NCBI RefSeq assembly: GCF_017948265.1
Contig: NZ_CP072852.1
Coordinates: 1,178,001 to 1,242,000 of the forward strand
Source of the DNA: Rhodoferax sp. PAMC 29310
GTDB lineage: Bacteria; Pseudomonadota; Gammaproteobacteria; Burkholderiales; Burkholderiaceae_C
DNA length: 64,000 nt
Reading direction: 5' to 3'
Shown here piece after piece: positions 1-8,111 of the stretch. The notes below the pieces were generated by a model, which saw only the letters and a list, made by a program, of their open reading frames with translations, ran no database searches and had not been told where the DNA came from. Both the position numbers and the translations under genes were made by a program. Positions within the stretch are counted from its first letter, which is position 1. The number at the start of each line of letters is the position of its first letter.

Positions 1-1
1 G

Positions 2-841
2 AGACAGCCGGTTTACTTTCAGCAAGAAGGCACCCTGGTGCTATGGCATCAACAGGACAGTGCAGATGCAGAGCGATTCAAGCGCCAAATGGCGATCACA
101 CAAAAATTGATCCCGTCCCTTCCAGCGATGCAAACGCTGAACGCACAAGGGGTCACCCAACTTGAGCCGTCTCTGGACGGTCGATTCTCGCAAGGAATTT
201 ACCTGCCGGGAGAGGGTCAGCTCGATAACCATCAACTGCTGGCGGCCATGTTGGAGCAACTCCAGCGCCTCAACGTCAGACTCAACTGGCACAGCCCACG
301 GTTGGTCGAAGAGTTTAATCCGGGCCAGCCTGGCCAGCCGGACTGGGTGCTGGACTGCCGTGGGTTGGGGGCGCAGCCGCAATGGACAGCGCTGCGCGGG
401 GTGCGCGGTGAAATCATCACGGTGGAAGCCAAAGAAGTCCAGCTCAGACGCCCCACCCGCCTGATTCACCCCCGTTATCCCATCTACATTGCACCGAAAG
501 AAAATGGCATATTTTTGCTCGGGGCAACAGAAATTGAATCCAACGACACCTCTCCGATGACCGTGCGCTCGGCGCTGGAACTGCTCAGCGCCGCCTACTC
601 GGTAGACCCGCGTTTTGGCGAGGCCCGCATTCTGGATCTGGTCAGCCAGTGCCGCCCCACCTTGCCTGACAACTTGCCCGTCATTCGACGCAGCGCCGAT
701 CGAGTGTTGCAGATCAACGGCTTGTACCGCCACGGCTACCTGATCGCTCCGGCGGTCATGGATGTGGTGATCGAGTTGATACGCAACGACTCTTCGCCCC
801 TGTCTACGCGCCTGTCTCTTTCCGTCCAAACCACTTATTAA
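2..841 (+). CDS. thiO: Glycine oxidase ThiO, C-terminal part (5' end outside window)
   Basis: FAD-dependent amine oxidase that oxidises glycine to iminoglycine, the glycine-derived precursor for the thiazole moiety of thiamine. The reading frame is open from base 2, so the N-terminal FAD-binding Rossmann segment lies upstream and about 279 residues are visible. The C-terminal part has the DAO-family pattern: a late segment containing RPTLPDNLPVI followed by NGLYRHGYLIAPAV, the usual FAD/substrate-closing region. A GTG at 38 is inside the gene and is not a credible start. The stop at 839-841 lies 6 bases before the thiS start, and thiG and thiE follow on the same strand, which supports ThiO over other DAO-family oxidases. 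Confidence 0.9.
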   Translation, partial: RQPVYFQQEGTLVLWHQQDSADAERFKRQMAITQKLIPSLPAMQTLNAQGVTQLEPSLDGRFSQGIYLPGEGQLDNHQLLAAMLEQLQRLNVRLNWHSPRLVEEFNPGQPGQPDWVLDCRGLGAQPQWTALRGVRGEIITVEAKEVQLRRPTRLIHPRYPIYIAPKENGIFLLGATEIESNDTSPMTVRSALELLSAAYSVDPRFGEARILDLVSQCRPTLPDNLPVIRRSADRVLQINGLYRHGYLIAPAVMDVVIELIRNDSSPLSTRLSLSVQTTY

Positions 842-847
842 GTGCCT

Positions 848-1045
848 ATGAAGATATCGATTAATCAGTTGCCGCATGAATTGTCTGAACCCGCGACCCT
901 GGCAGACGCGGTGGCCTGCATCCAGGCTCAGCCGCCCTTTGCGGCGGCCGTCAATCTTCAGTTTGTGCCCCAGTCGCAATACCACCACTGGCGCCTACAG
1001 GCCAATGACCGCATCGACATCATTGCGCCGGTCACCGGTGGATAA
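848..1045 (+). CDS. thiS: Sulfur carrier protein ThiS
   Basis: Ubiquitin-like sulfur carrier, 65 residues, the normal size for the family. The C-terminus is PVTGG, the di-glycine tail that is adenylated and converted to a thiocarboxylate that donates sulfur to ThiG. I chose ATG 848 over GTG 842 because it gives the usual short ThiS N-terminus (MKISINQLP). It sits between thiO and thiG, as expected for a thiazole-synthesis operon. Confidence 0.93.
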   Translation: MKISINQLPHELSEPATLADAVACIQAQPPFAAAVNLQFVPQSQYHHWRLQANDRIDIIAPVTGG

Positions 1046-1058
1046 CGGATACACAGCC

Positions 1059-1874
1059 ATGGCACAAAACCTCAGTTCAAGCCACTTTGAAGACCCGTTT
1101 GTTCTTTACGGAGAGACCTTCAGCAGTCGCTTGCTGCTCGGCACCTCACGCTACCCGTCCCCGAAGGTATTGCTCGACGCCGTGCTCAAAGCACAACCGG
1201 CCATGTTGACAGCCTCCCTGCGACGTCAAACCTCGGGGGAGCAACAAGGTGGCAACCGCTTTTGGGAGATGCTGGACCAATTGGGCGTGCCAGTGCTGCC
1301 CAACACCGCCGGTTGTCACAGTGCACAGGAGGCCATCACCACAGCGCACATGGCCCGTGAGGTGTTCGGGACAGATTGGATCAAACTCGAACTCATTGGG
1401 GACGATTACACACTCCAACCCGACACGCTCAACCTGGTCGACACAGCCAGCCGACTGATCAAGGACGGTTTCAAAGTGCTGCCCTATTGCACTGATGATT
1501 TGGTGCTTTGCCAGCGCTTGGTGGACGCGGGTTGCCAGGCCATCATGCCGTGGGCGGCGCCCATTGGCACCGGCAAAGGGCCGATCAACCCGTTTGCGCT
1601 GCAAACACTGCGCAGTCGCATTCAAGTCCCCATGATTGTGGACGCCGGACTAGGGCGACCATCCCATGCTTGCCAAGTTATGGAGTGGGGTTTTGATGGT
1701 GTCTTGCTCAATACCGCTGTCGCACTGGCGCTGGACCCGGTCGCCATGGCGGGGGCTTTTTCCGCGGCGACACAGGCAGGGCGGGATGCCTATCTGAGTG
1801 GCACCATGGCCGAACAAGCATCGGCGCAACCCAGCACCCCCGTGATCGGCACGCCCTTTTGGCACCACGCTTGA
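1059..1874 (+). CDS. thiG: Thiazole synthase ThiG
   Basis: Condenses 1-deoxy-D-xylulose 5-phosphate, dehydroglycine and ThiS thiocarboxylate into thiazole phosphate carboxylate. The protein is 271 residues, a TIM barrel. Visible family motifs are LLLGTSRYPSP near the N-terminus, the LPNTAGCHSAQEA segment, the Schiff-base lysine in DWIKLELIGDD, PIGTGKGPINP, and VDAGLGRPSHA followed by GFDGVLLNTAVA (phosphate-binding end of the barrel). The open frame extends back to 876 inside thiS, but ATG 1059, 13 bases after the thiS stop, gives the family N-terminus. Confidence 0.95.
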   Translation: MAQNLSSSHFEDPFVLYGETFSSRLLLGTSRYPSPKVLLDAVLKAQPAMLTASLRRQTSGEQQGGNRFWEMLDQLGVPVLPNTAGCHSAQEAITTAHMAREVFGTDWIKLELIGDDYTLQPDTLNLVDTASRLIKDGFKVLPYCTDDLVLCQRLVDAGCQAIMPWAAPIGTGKGPINPFALQTLRSRIQVPMIVDAGLGRPSHACQVMEWGFDGVLLNTAVALALDPVAMAGAFSAATQAGRDAYLSGTMAEQASAQPSTPVIGTPFWHHA

Positions 1875-1886
1875 GTAGCCCTACCT

Positions 1887-2804
1887 ATGAGCACCACTTT
1901 CGACAACGTCTCAGCCATACAAGCCATCGTCGCTGCCCACAGCGCACTGGCAGTGGACCACGCACACATTGTTGGCAAAAGCCCTCCGGCGGGCAATGCG
2001 GCATATCAAGCCAGTTTTCAGGCCGCCCGGATACTGGGGTTCATCGAAACCGATGCACATTGCATCGCAACGGCCTGGCATCGTCAGTCGGAGCGGCTCG
2101 GTCGGTTTGACCCGGACCATTGGCCGAGCGATCCGATTGACTTTGACATCCAACCACAGCCACGACTCAATGGGTTTCCTCCCTGCCCGCGCGATCTTGG
2201 TCTCTACGCCGTGCTGCCAACTGCCCAATGGGTCGCTCGCATGGCGCAAAGTGGTGTGACTACCCTGCAATTGCGCTTCAAGTCAGACATTCAGGCCGAC
2301 ATTGAACGGGAGATCAATGCAGCGGTTCGAGGCGTCCAAGGCACACAAGCTCTGCTATTCATCAATGACCATTGGCAAGCCGCCATTCGCGCTGGCGCCT
2401 ACGGCGTGCACCTGGGGCAAGAAGACCTCGATGGCGCCAACGTAGACGCCATTCGCGCCGCCGGCTTGCGCCTGGGTATCAGCACCCATGGTTATGCAGA
2501 AATGCTGCGCGCCGATCAGTTCAGCCCCAGCTATATCGCCATGGGCGCGGTGTTTCCCACCACTCTCAAGAAAATGCAAACTGCACCGCAAGGAATCGGG
2601 CGCCTACAGCAGTACGCAAAACTTCTACGTCACTATTCATTGGTTGCCATTGGCGGAATAGACCACTCTAATTTGTCTAACGTTTTGGACTGCCAAGTGG
2701 GCTCAGTAGGCGTAGTTCGGGCACTGATTGCCGCCGCGTCCCCGGAAATGGCGGCGGCGGAGCTCATGGCGGCATTAAGAACAGGCCGTATGGCTCAGAG
2801 TTAG
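1887..2804 (+). CDS. thiE: Thiamine phosphate synthase ThiE with N-terminal extension
   Basis: Couples HMP-pyrophosphate with thiazole phosphate carboxylate to give thiamine phosphate. The catalytic TIM barrel starts at about residue 105. It carries LQLRFK, FINDHWQAAI, GVHLGQEDL, LGISTHGYAE, YIAMGAVFPTTLKK and the LVAIGGID phosphate loop. The protein is 305 residues, against about 210 for a minimal ThiE, because of a roughly 100-residue N-terminal segment without a motif I recognise. It follows thiG by 12 bases and its stop overlaps the thiD stop on the other strand by 4 bases. The function of the extension is unknown. Confidence 0.9.
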   Translation: MSTTFDNVSAIQAIVAAHSALAVDHAHIVGKSPPAGNAAYQASFQAARILGFIETDAHCIATAWHRQSERLGRFDPDHWPSDPIDFDIQPQPRLNGFPPCPRDLGLYAVLPTAQWVARMAQSGVTTLQLRFKSDIQADIEREINAAVRGVQGTQALLFINDHWQAAIRAGAYGVHLGQEDLDGANVDAIRAAGLRLGISTHGYAEMLRADQFSPSYIAMGAVFPTTLKKMQTAPQGIGRLQQYAKLLRHYSLVAIGGIDHSNLSNVLDCQVGSVGVVRALIAAASPEMAAAELMAALRTGRMAQS

Positions 2805-3646
2805 ACTTTCGGATTGAAGACGAGCATCGGCATTGGAGCGAACCCATGATTGAGTGGCCCCTTGCCCTGCCCGATCCGTGCAGCAGCACCTGCCAACAAC
2901 GCGCTGCGAACGAATTCCCTGCCCTGCCGCACAGCGTGCTCCAGATTGGACCCTCGAGCCAAATGGGCAGCAATGGCAGATGACAAGGTGCAACCCGTCC
3001 CGTGACTGTTTCGGGTGGCAATCCGGGCGCCTTGCATCCAGGTGACTCGCCCGTCACCTGTCACAAGCACATCCGCCACTTCGTCGCCCAACAAGTGGCC
3101 TCCTTTCAGCAGAACAGCCCGCGCACCCCGTTGTATCAAGGCGGTGGCAGCACGCTCCATATCTATTCGATTCACAACGCGACACCCCAGAAAAGTGCCC
3201 GCTTCATCCAGGTTGGGTGTAATCAAATCCACTCGATGAAACAACGTTTTGGAAAGCGCAGCAACAGCCCGCCCCTCCATCAACGGCGTCCCGCTGGTTG
3301 ACGCCATGACAGGATCCAAGACGATCCCCTGAACGCCAAAACGATCAATTGCCTCCGCAATCACTTGTATGTGATCAATGGAAGGGAGCATGCCAATTTT
3401 CACCGCATCAACCCCCATATCGCCCAAGACCGCATTCATTTGATCTTGCAACATACCCGCAGAGACAGCGGACACAGTACTGACGCCGCAGGTGTTTTGT
3501 GCCGTGATGGCTGTGATGGCCGTCATTCCGTAGCAACCCAAGGCTGCAAACGTTTTAAGGTCAGCCTGGATGCCCGCTCCACCCCCACTGTCAGAGCCTG
3601 CAATTGACAGGAGTCGTGGGTATCGCGAATTTTCACCAATTGTCAT
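2801..3646 (-). CDS. thiD: Hydroxymethylpyrimidine/phosphomethylpyrimidine kinase ThiD
   Basis: Phosphorylates HMP and HMP-phosphate to HMP-PP, the pyrimidine substrate of ThiE. It is a ribokinase-fold protein of 281 residues. The N-terminal substrate loop [18 protein letters not shown] and the C-terminal anion hole [19 protein letters not shown] are both present, as is the DPVMASTSG segment. It is transcribed towards thiE and overlaps it tail to tail by 4 bases, so it needs its own promoter. A GATAAT-like hexamer about 8 bases upstream of the ATG would make the message nearly leaderless, but I rate that weakly. Confidence 0.95.
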   Translation of the reverse strand: MTIGENSRYPRLLSIAGSDSGGGAGIQADLKTFAALGCYGMTAITAITAQNTCGVSTVSAVSAGMLQDQMNAVLGDMGVDAVKIGMLPSIDHIQVIAEAIDRFGVQGIVLDPVMASTSGTPLMEGRAVAALSKTLFHRVDLITPNLDEAGTFLGCRVVNRIDMERAATALIQRGARAVLLKGGHLLGDEVADVLVTGDGRVTWMQGARIATRNSHGTGCTLSSAIAAHLARGSNLEHAVRQGREFVRSALLAGAAARIGQGKGPLNHGFAPMPMLVFNPKV

Positions 3647-3749
3647 GGTGTAGATTATCCGGCTCGAAAAGTCAGTGACTCAGCAATGATTGATTCGTAA
3701 AAGCTCTTCAAATTTGCCTTGCCGTCAAATTCGGCCCAAAAAACAACGC

Positions 3750-3755
3750 TATAAT
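3750..3755 (+). promoter_or_regulatory. -10 element of the tRNA-Asn promoter
   Basis: A perfect TATAAT ends 11 bases before the first tRNA. No convincing -35 was seen at 17 bp spacing (the nearest TTGCC runs are further out), so only the -10 is called. No equivalent hexamer precedes the second tRNA, which suggests one transcript for both. Confidence 0.6.
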
Positions 3756-3766
3756 TTGAGGCTTAT

Positions 3767-3842
3767 TCCTCGATAGCTCAGTTGGTAGAGCGCCGGACTG
3801 TTAATCCGTAGGTCCCTGGTTCGAGCCCAGGTCGAGGAGCCA
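3767..3842 (+). tRNA. tRNA-Asn (GTT), copy 1
   Basis: A 76-base cloverleaf with a TCCTCGA/TCGAGGA acceptor stem, D-loop AGCTCAGTTGGTAGAGC, anticodon GTT in CTGTTAA, a TTCGAGC T-loop, discriminator G and an encoded CCA at 3840-3842. Confidence 0.97.
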
Positions 3843-3946
3843 CTTAAGTGGTTGCCAATGTGCAACTATCAGCATGAAAACTTAGTGAAATCACTGAGTT
3901 ATTTTTGTTTCGACACTTAAGCGATGGATAGTCGGAAAATATATAT

Positions 3947-4022
3947 TCCTCGATAGCTCAGTTGGTAGAGCGCCGGACTGTTAATCCGTAGGTCCCTGGT
4001 TCGAGCCCAGGTCGAGGAGCCA
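3947..4022 (+). tRNA. tRNA-Asn (GTT), copy 2, identical to copy 1
   Basis: The same 76 bases as copy 1, starting exactly 180 bases downstream, with encoded CCA at 4020-4022. The 104-base spacer shows no promoter of its own. A rho-independent terminator follows 8 bases later. Confidence 0.97.
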
Positions 4023-4030
4023 AAATTATA

Positions 4031-4065
4031 AAAAGCCCTTGCGAGAAATTGCAGGGGCTTTTTTT
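4031..4065 (+). terminator. Rho-independent terminator of the tRNA-Asn pair
   Basis: Stem AAAAGCCCTTGC with GCAGGGGCTTTT around a short GAGAAATT loop (one G-T wobble), then a run of T to 4065. It lies directly behind the second tRNA. Confidence 0.85.
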
Positions 4066-4125
4066 CTGGCTTGAGACATTTATCCTTCATCGAACCCCCT
4101 CCTTTCAGGCCAGATAATTCAACGA

Positions 4126-4422
4126 ATGAGAATCAATCTAGTAACCCCATTCGCGGAAAAGGATGCGGTCAAGGCGCTTGGTGCACGATGGGACGCCACC
4201 AAAAAACTTTGGTACATCGTCGATGTGTCTGATCTCACACCATTTCTGCGCTGGATGCCCAATGTAGACGCGGCCATGATGGGCTCCGATGCAGCTCCAA
4301 GTGCTCCAAAAGCCAGAGCGCTGAAAGCCGCCGCCGCCCCAATCGCCTCTGTCAATCAAGTCCCACACTGTGGCTGTGATGTCCTGCCTTGGGATGATTG
4401 TGTACACACCGCGAAGACGTAG
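4126..4422 (+). CDS. DUF5710 domain protein
   Basis: A small protein of 98 residues. Residues 1-40 match the DUF5710 pattern: a beta strand (INLVTPF), then EKDAVKALGARWDATKKLWYIVD. This motif also occurs in plasmid primases and conjugation-linked proteins and is thought to bind nucleic acid or a ligand. The C-terminus (about residues 55-98) is Ala-rich and then ends in CGCDVLPWDDC, a possible metal or structural Cys cluster. It stands alone behind the tRNAs, so context gives no function. Confidence 0.7.
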   Translation: MRINLVTPFAEKDAVKALGARWDATKKLWYIVDVSDLTPFLRWMPNVDAAMMGSDAAPSAPKARALKAAAAPIASVNQVPHCGCDVLPWDDCVHTAKT

Positions 4423-4558
4423 CCGTTTGAGATCCGCATTCAGGTTGATGTCCCACAAGAATCCAACTGAGTCATTCGCTGCTACGGCACCCCCGACCAG
4501 ACTTGGGTGCGTCAGTTCTGCATTTGCTTCGTCAATCTAGTTTTGAACGTTGATTCGC

Positions 4559-4771
4559 ATGAAAAGCCTATCTGTTACCCTACCCACACCAGACGCCACA
4601 CTGAAGACAGGCTTGAGATTTGCCGCCGTCACCTGTGTCGCACTTTTTCTGCAAGCCTGTGCAGTCATTGCAGTCGCAGATGCAGCAGTCACGGTGGTCG
4701 CAACCGGGGTTAAAGTCACAGCCAAGGCTGTCGGCGCCGTCGCCAGTGCAGTAATTCCTGGTGACGATTGA
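4559..4771 (+). CDS. Small putative lipoprotein
   Basis: A 70-residue protein starting at ATG 4559 (a TTG at 4550 is in frame but less likely). A hydrophobic segment ends in the lipobox LFLQAC at about residue 29, so the mature lipoprotein would be only about 40 residues, rich in Ala and Val with no charged catalytic residues. The role is unknown. The next gene starts about 43 bases after its stop and may be co-transcribed. Confidence 0.55.
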   Translation: MKSLSVTLPTPDATLKTGLRFAAVTCVALFLQACAVIAVADAAVTVVATGVKVTAKAVGAVASAVIPGDD

Positions 4772-4814
4772 CTCGGACCACCCCACCAAAACAACTCAAC
4801 TACCGAAAGAAAAC

Positions 4815-5057
4815 ATGTTTGATAAAACCGGCCAATGGATCCTCCTTGAAACGTTCGAGGATTTCGACAATGGCCTTTCTGACCTGATCGACCTCTGGTC
4901 AAGCACAGCCACCCAAGCAGTCAAAGATTCAGCGCTCGCTCACTTCAAAGAGAACTTGGAAGGAGCCATGCTCAATTGGGCCGACAACCGCGCCAAGATG
5001 AAAAAATTCACAGCTGTTGGCGAGGAGTTGGCTGAGTTTGAAGAAGCATTGAAGTAG
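4815..5057 (+). CDS. Hypothetical protein, 80 residues
   Basis: A soluble, acidic, helical-looking protein (MFDKTGQWILLETFEDFD...) with no motif I recognise. I chose ATG 4815, preceded by a purine-rich GAAAGAAAA stretch, over GTG 4761, which would overlap the preceding lipoprotein gene. It is probably the second gene of a two-gene unit. Codon usage looks native, so it is likely real. Confidence 0.55.
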   Translation: MFDKTGQWILLETFEDFDNGLSDLIDLWSSTATQAVKDSALAHFKENLEGAMLNWADNRAKMKKFTAVGEELAEFEEALK

Positions 5058-5509
5058 GGCTCACGCGGCGGAGGCCTGAAGCAGCACTTCGCCAGGGCTG
5101 CATAAACCTTCCACTGCTGTCGTCAGTGGGAAATGAGGGGATTACCGGCAATCGCCGTAGTGCTGCTGCCAGTTCCGGGTTTGCTGCTGAGGTACTTTCG
5201 GTAGGTCAGGATAGCGGCTCCGTAACTGCCAAACCGGGGATGTGCAGCCTACTTATATGCCCACTCTACGCTGATACTACGAAACCGTCGCACTGCCAAC
5301 CTTGGCTCCAAATGTGAGAACTCTTTCGAGTGGGAATCCAATCCTCTGAATTTGCGCGAGTACCAGTTGCCGCAGCGTCGACATAGGCGGCGCGGAGGTC
5401 ACCCGCAATGGGTGACCCAGTCCAACCACAATAGGCTGCGCGGACCGTTTGGACTTCACCCGCTTCAATAGACACCTGTTAAGGTCGAAATTGAACTGGA
5501 GAGTTAGTC
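5058..5509 (+). other. Non-coding stretch before an IS3 element
   Basis: No gene is supported here. The last 50 bases, including CACCTGTTAAGGTCGAAATT, lead into the IS3 orfA and probably hold the left end of that element. The rest looks like degraded sequence. Confidence 0.4.
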
Positions 5510-5791
5510 ATGAAGAGAGTCAGATACCCAGCGGAATTCAAAGCTGAGGCAGTCAAGCAGGTGACCGAGCGCGGTCATGGGGTAGTGGATGTGGCCAAGC
5601 GCCTTGGCATGTCGGACAAGAGCCTTTACCTTTGGGTGCGCCTTGCTCAACAGCAGCAAGGTGTTGGCAATGGCGAAAACGCATCCCTCAAGGCAGAAGT
5701 GTCGCGCCTCAAGGCTGAACTCAAAAGGGCCAACGAGGAGCGTGACATCCTAAAAAAGGCCGCAACGTACTTTGCCAAACTGTCCGGGTGA
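5510..5791 (+). CDS. IS3-family transposase OrfA
   Basis: A 93-residue helix-turn-helix protein that recognises the IS ends. It begins KRVRYPAEFKAEAVKQV and has the HTH GVVDVAKRLGMSDKSLYLWV, followed by a leucine-zipper-like coiled coil (LKAEVSRLKAELKRANEERDILKKA). An A_AAA_AAG slippery site lies near its end, and orfB begins in the -1 frame, as in active IS3 elements. The element is broken because orfB ends after about 40 codons at the IS1182 insertion. Confidence 0.92.
   Translation: MKRVRYPAEFKAEAVKQVTERGHGVVDVAKRLGMSDKSLYLWVRLAQQQQGVGNGENASLKAEVSRLKAELKRANEERDILKKAATYFAKLSG
5752..5758 (+). promoter_or_regulatory. Programmed -1 frameshift site of the IS3 element
   Basis: The heptamer A AAA AAG is read as ..cta aaa aag in the orfA frame, the canonical slippery phase. 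A -1 shift enters exactly the orfB frame, giving the OrfAB fusion transposase of IS3 elements. Confidence 0.7.
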
Positions 5792-5916
5792 AGTACGCAT
5801 TCATGGCAGCGCATCAAAGCCAGTTTCGCGTGAGCAGCATGTGCCGGGTGCTTCGGATTCAGCGCAGCGGCTACTACGCCTGGAAGACTAGGAGTCTGGG
5901 CGGCAGAAGGCTTTAA
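5788..5916 (+). pseudogene. IS3-family orfB, 5' fragment
   Basis: Starts at GTG 5788 with a 4-base overlap with orfA. It reads VKYAFMAAHQSQFRVSSMCR and then QRSGYYAWK, the usual OrfB N-terminus. The frame meets the IS1182 terminal repeat at 5890 and stops at 5914-5916. The DDE catalytic domain is absent, so this copy cannot transpose by itself. Confidence 0.85.
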
Positions 5917-7463
5917 ACGAGGGCGAATTGGTTCATAGGCCGCTCAATGCGGTCTGGCCGATGGTGAACATGTTCGTCAACGCCATCGTCTTTATCGGCC
6001 AAGCCCGGTTCAAGCAGGCTCAGGATCGCCCCGTTTGTGGTTTTGGTGCGCTTTCTCACTCAACTCGCCTGCATCGCCCCCATTCGGCGAAGATTGAGCG
6101 CCAGACAAACGAGCTTGAACTCGGCTTTCACCTTTTCTAACCCCCGCATGCTGAACTGGCGAAACCCCAGAACGTTTTTAATCCAGCCGTTGGGCGGCTC
6201 TGCAATCCACTTGCGCTTGCGGTAGTCAAGCTTGCCTTGTTCGGTGTCGAACTTGGCCGCCATCGCTACCGAGTGCGGGTAGCGCTTGGCATCGCGGGGC
6301 TTGGCCAATACTTTGCCCTCGCGCCCCAACGCGATCACCAATTCGGTCTGTGGCTGCGTTTTTGCCAACTCTGCCATCACCGCCTCACTGCGGTAGCCCG
6401 CATCGGCCAGCACCTGCTGCGCTTGTACTCCCGTGTGCGTCTTGACGGCCGCCAACACCATGGGCAATTGCTGCACATCCGAGCTGGTGTTGACCACTTC
6501 GGCGGCCGCGATGATGTGCGCGCTCTCATCGACTGCGGTTTGGGCGTTATAGCTGTAATCAAAGCCACCACCGGCACGCTTCATGATGCGTGATTCGGGG
6601 TCGGTAAAGCTTTCCTGGGCTTTGGCCGCAGGCACACCAAAGTCACGCTGATATGGTTTGCCACCCTTGGGCTTGCCGTCTTTGTCTTTGGGTTGGCGTT
6701 CGTCGCTGGGGCTGCGCCCACGCTGGGTGTCGCTTTGACGCCGGCGCTCTTCAAGGCGGGCTTTGGCTGCAACAATGGCTGCCAGCCGAGTTTGCCGGCG
6801 TTCAAGCTCAGCGGGGATGTCAAGGTCGGGTTCGTTCTTCTCGGCCTCATCGGTGTTGGCCGCCTTTTGCAGCAAGACTGCAATTTGGGCGTTGAGGTCG
6901 ATCTCTGTGGTTTGCATGCGCCCATAGCTCATCGCCTTGTGGCGGCTGGCATTGGCCTTGATCTTGGTGCCATCCACGGCGATGGTGCCCAGTTTGACCA
7001 AGCCCATTTCGCGCGCCAGGAGTACGACTTGGACAAACAGGTCAGTGAACTCGCTCAAGTGCAGGGCGCGAAAAGCCCGTATCGTGCGGTGGGCGGGGAA
7101 GTTGTCAGCGCCGAGCACGCGAAAGGCCACGTCCTCAAACAGCTTTCTGGCGATCTTGCGTGAACTGAATACGCCGGTAGCGTATGCATAGACCAAAACC
7201 TTGACCATCATGGCCGGGTGAAACGGCTGATTGCGCGGGCCCCCTGCTTCGTAGCGAAGATGAAACCCACTCAAGTTCAGGCTGTCGACGGTGTCGTTGA
7301 TGAAGTAGACCAGATGGCCTTGGGGTAGCCAGTCTTGCAAGGCGCGGGGCAAGAGTTGTTGCTGTTCTGGGTGATAGGGGATGTAGCTTGCACTCATGCC
7401 CCTATTGAATCTCACACTTCAAAAATCAGCATCGGGACAATCCCTTCTGCCGCCCAGACTCCT
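5890..7463 (-). mobile_element. IS1182-family insertion sequence
   Basis: The element is bounded by a 21-bp perfect inverted repeat (5890-5910 and the complement at 7443-7463, beginning AGGAGTCTGGGCGG). It contains one full-length transposase. The flanks come from two different IS3 subgroups rather than one interrupted gene, so the element sits at a rearrangement joint and no matching target duplication is visible. Left and right flanks differ immediately outside the repeats. Confidence 0.85.
6060..7397 (-). CDS. IS1182-family transposase
   Basis: A DDE transposase of 445 residues starting at ATG 7397 (MSASYIPYHPEQ, the usual IS1182 N-terminus; the frame opens slightly upstream). It has the DUF772-type N-terminal domain (HPAMMVKVLVYAYATGVFSSRKI), the catalytic-domain segment GTIAVDGTKIKANAS, a charged linker, then NAQTAVDE and VLADAGYRSE, and a C-terminal segment with NGWIKNVLGFRQFSMRGLEK. 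There are no internal stops, so it is potentially active. Confidence 0.95.
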   Translation of the reverse strand: MSASYIPYHPEQQQLLPRALQDWLPQGHLVYFINDTVDSLNLSGFHLRYEAGGPRNQPFHPAMMVKVLVYAYATGVFSSRKIARKLFEDVAFRVLGADNFPAHRTIRAFRALHLSEFTDLFVQVVLLAREMGLVKLGTIAVDGTKIKANASRHKAMSYGRMQTTEIDLNAQIAVLLQKAANTDEAEKNEPDLDIPAELERRQTRLAAIVAAKARLEERRRQSDTQRGRSPSDERQPKDKDGKPKGGKPYQRDFGVPAAKAQESFTDPESRIMKRAGGGFDYSYNAQTAVDESAHIIAAAEVVNTSSDVQQLPMVLAAVKTHTGVQAQQVLADAGYRSEAVMAELAKTQPQTELVIALGREGKVLAKPRDAKRYPHSVAMAAKFDTEQGKLDYRKRKWIAEPPNGWIKNVLGFRQFSMRGLEKVKAEFKLVCLALNLRRMGAMQAS

Positions 7464-7796
7464 GGGCCAAGAGTCAGCTGAGGATCGGTGTACTACCTGC
7501 CCAGACCCGTCAGTGAGGCCGATTTGGAACTGATGAGGCGCATCGACGAGCTGCATCTGCTGCACCCCTTCATGGGTGCGCGCATGCTGCGCGATCAACT
7601 GGCGCGTGAGGGTGGTCACGCTGGGCGACGCCACATCAGCACGCTCATGCGTCGCATGGGTATTGAGGCACTGGCGCCTCAGCCCGGCACCAGCAGAGCC
7701 ACCCCAGGTAAGAAGATCTATCCGTACCTGTTGCGCAACGTGCCCATCGTGCGTGCCAACCAGGTTTGGGCACTGGACACCACCTTGTATCTTGTT
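7464..7796 (+). pseudogene. IS3-family (second subgroup) orfB fragment
   Basis: From 7485 it reads VYYLPRPVSEADLELMRRID, then HPFMGARMLRDQL, GRRHISTLMRRMGIEAL and NQVWALDTT. This is the N-terminal half and first catalytic-Asp region of a different IS3-subgroup OrfB than the one left of IS1182. The 5' part is missing, and the first bases after IS1182 are frameshifted with a TGA in frame. The match ends near 7796, where IS110-type sequence begins. Confidence 0.85.
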
Positions 7797-8111
7797 GCTG
7801 TGGCGACTTGCTATCGTCACACGAGGCGGGGTCAGCACGGACATCACGTAAGGCCGCGAGCCTTGGATGTAGATGTGGCGCCCCGCCTCACCCTCGCGCC
7901 ATACAGAGATCGGACGGTAGCAAAGACCGCGCATGTTGCGATGAGACTGCATTGACAAGGTAGATCGGCCCGAAGGGCGTGGCGCTTTAACCTTGGAGGT
8001 TTCACATGTTTTACTTTGGTATCGATGTATCTCGGGGCAAACTTGACTGCGCGGTGGTCAGCGAAGAAGGCAAGCGCTTCAAGCGCGCCAGGATATTTTC
8101 AAACGGCACGC
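7797..8111 (+). mobile_element. IS110-family left-end remnant, possible bridge-RNA region
   Basis: About 200 bases of non-coding DNA precede a truncated IS110 transposase start. This stretch contains a 9-bp perfect stem, GAGGCGGGG (7823-7831) with CCCCGCCTC (7881-7889), around a 49-base loop. In IS110-group elements the left non-coding end encodes the bridge RNA that pairs with target and donor, so this is a candidate remnant. The exact left boundary is not resolved. Confidence 0.45.

Noticed and set aside
1..60. GTG 38 as the start of ThiO
   Set aside because: The frame is open to the window edge and the FAD-binding N-terminus is missing, so the gene begins upstream.
842..1045. TPP riboswitch for the thiamine genes
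   Set aside because: No THI-box sequence was seen between or before the genes in the window. If present, it would lie upstream of the window.
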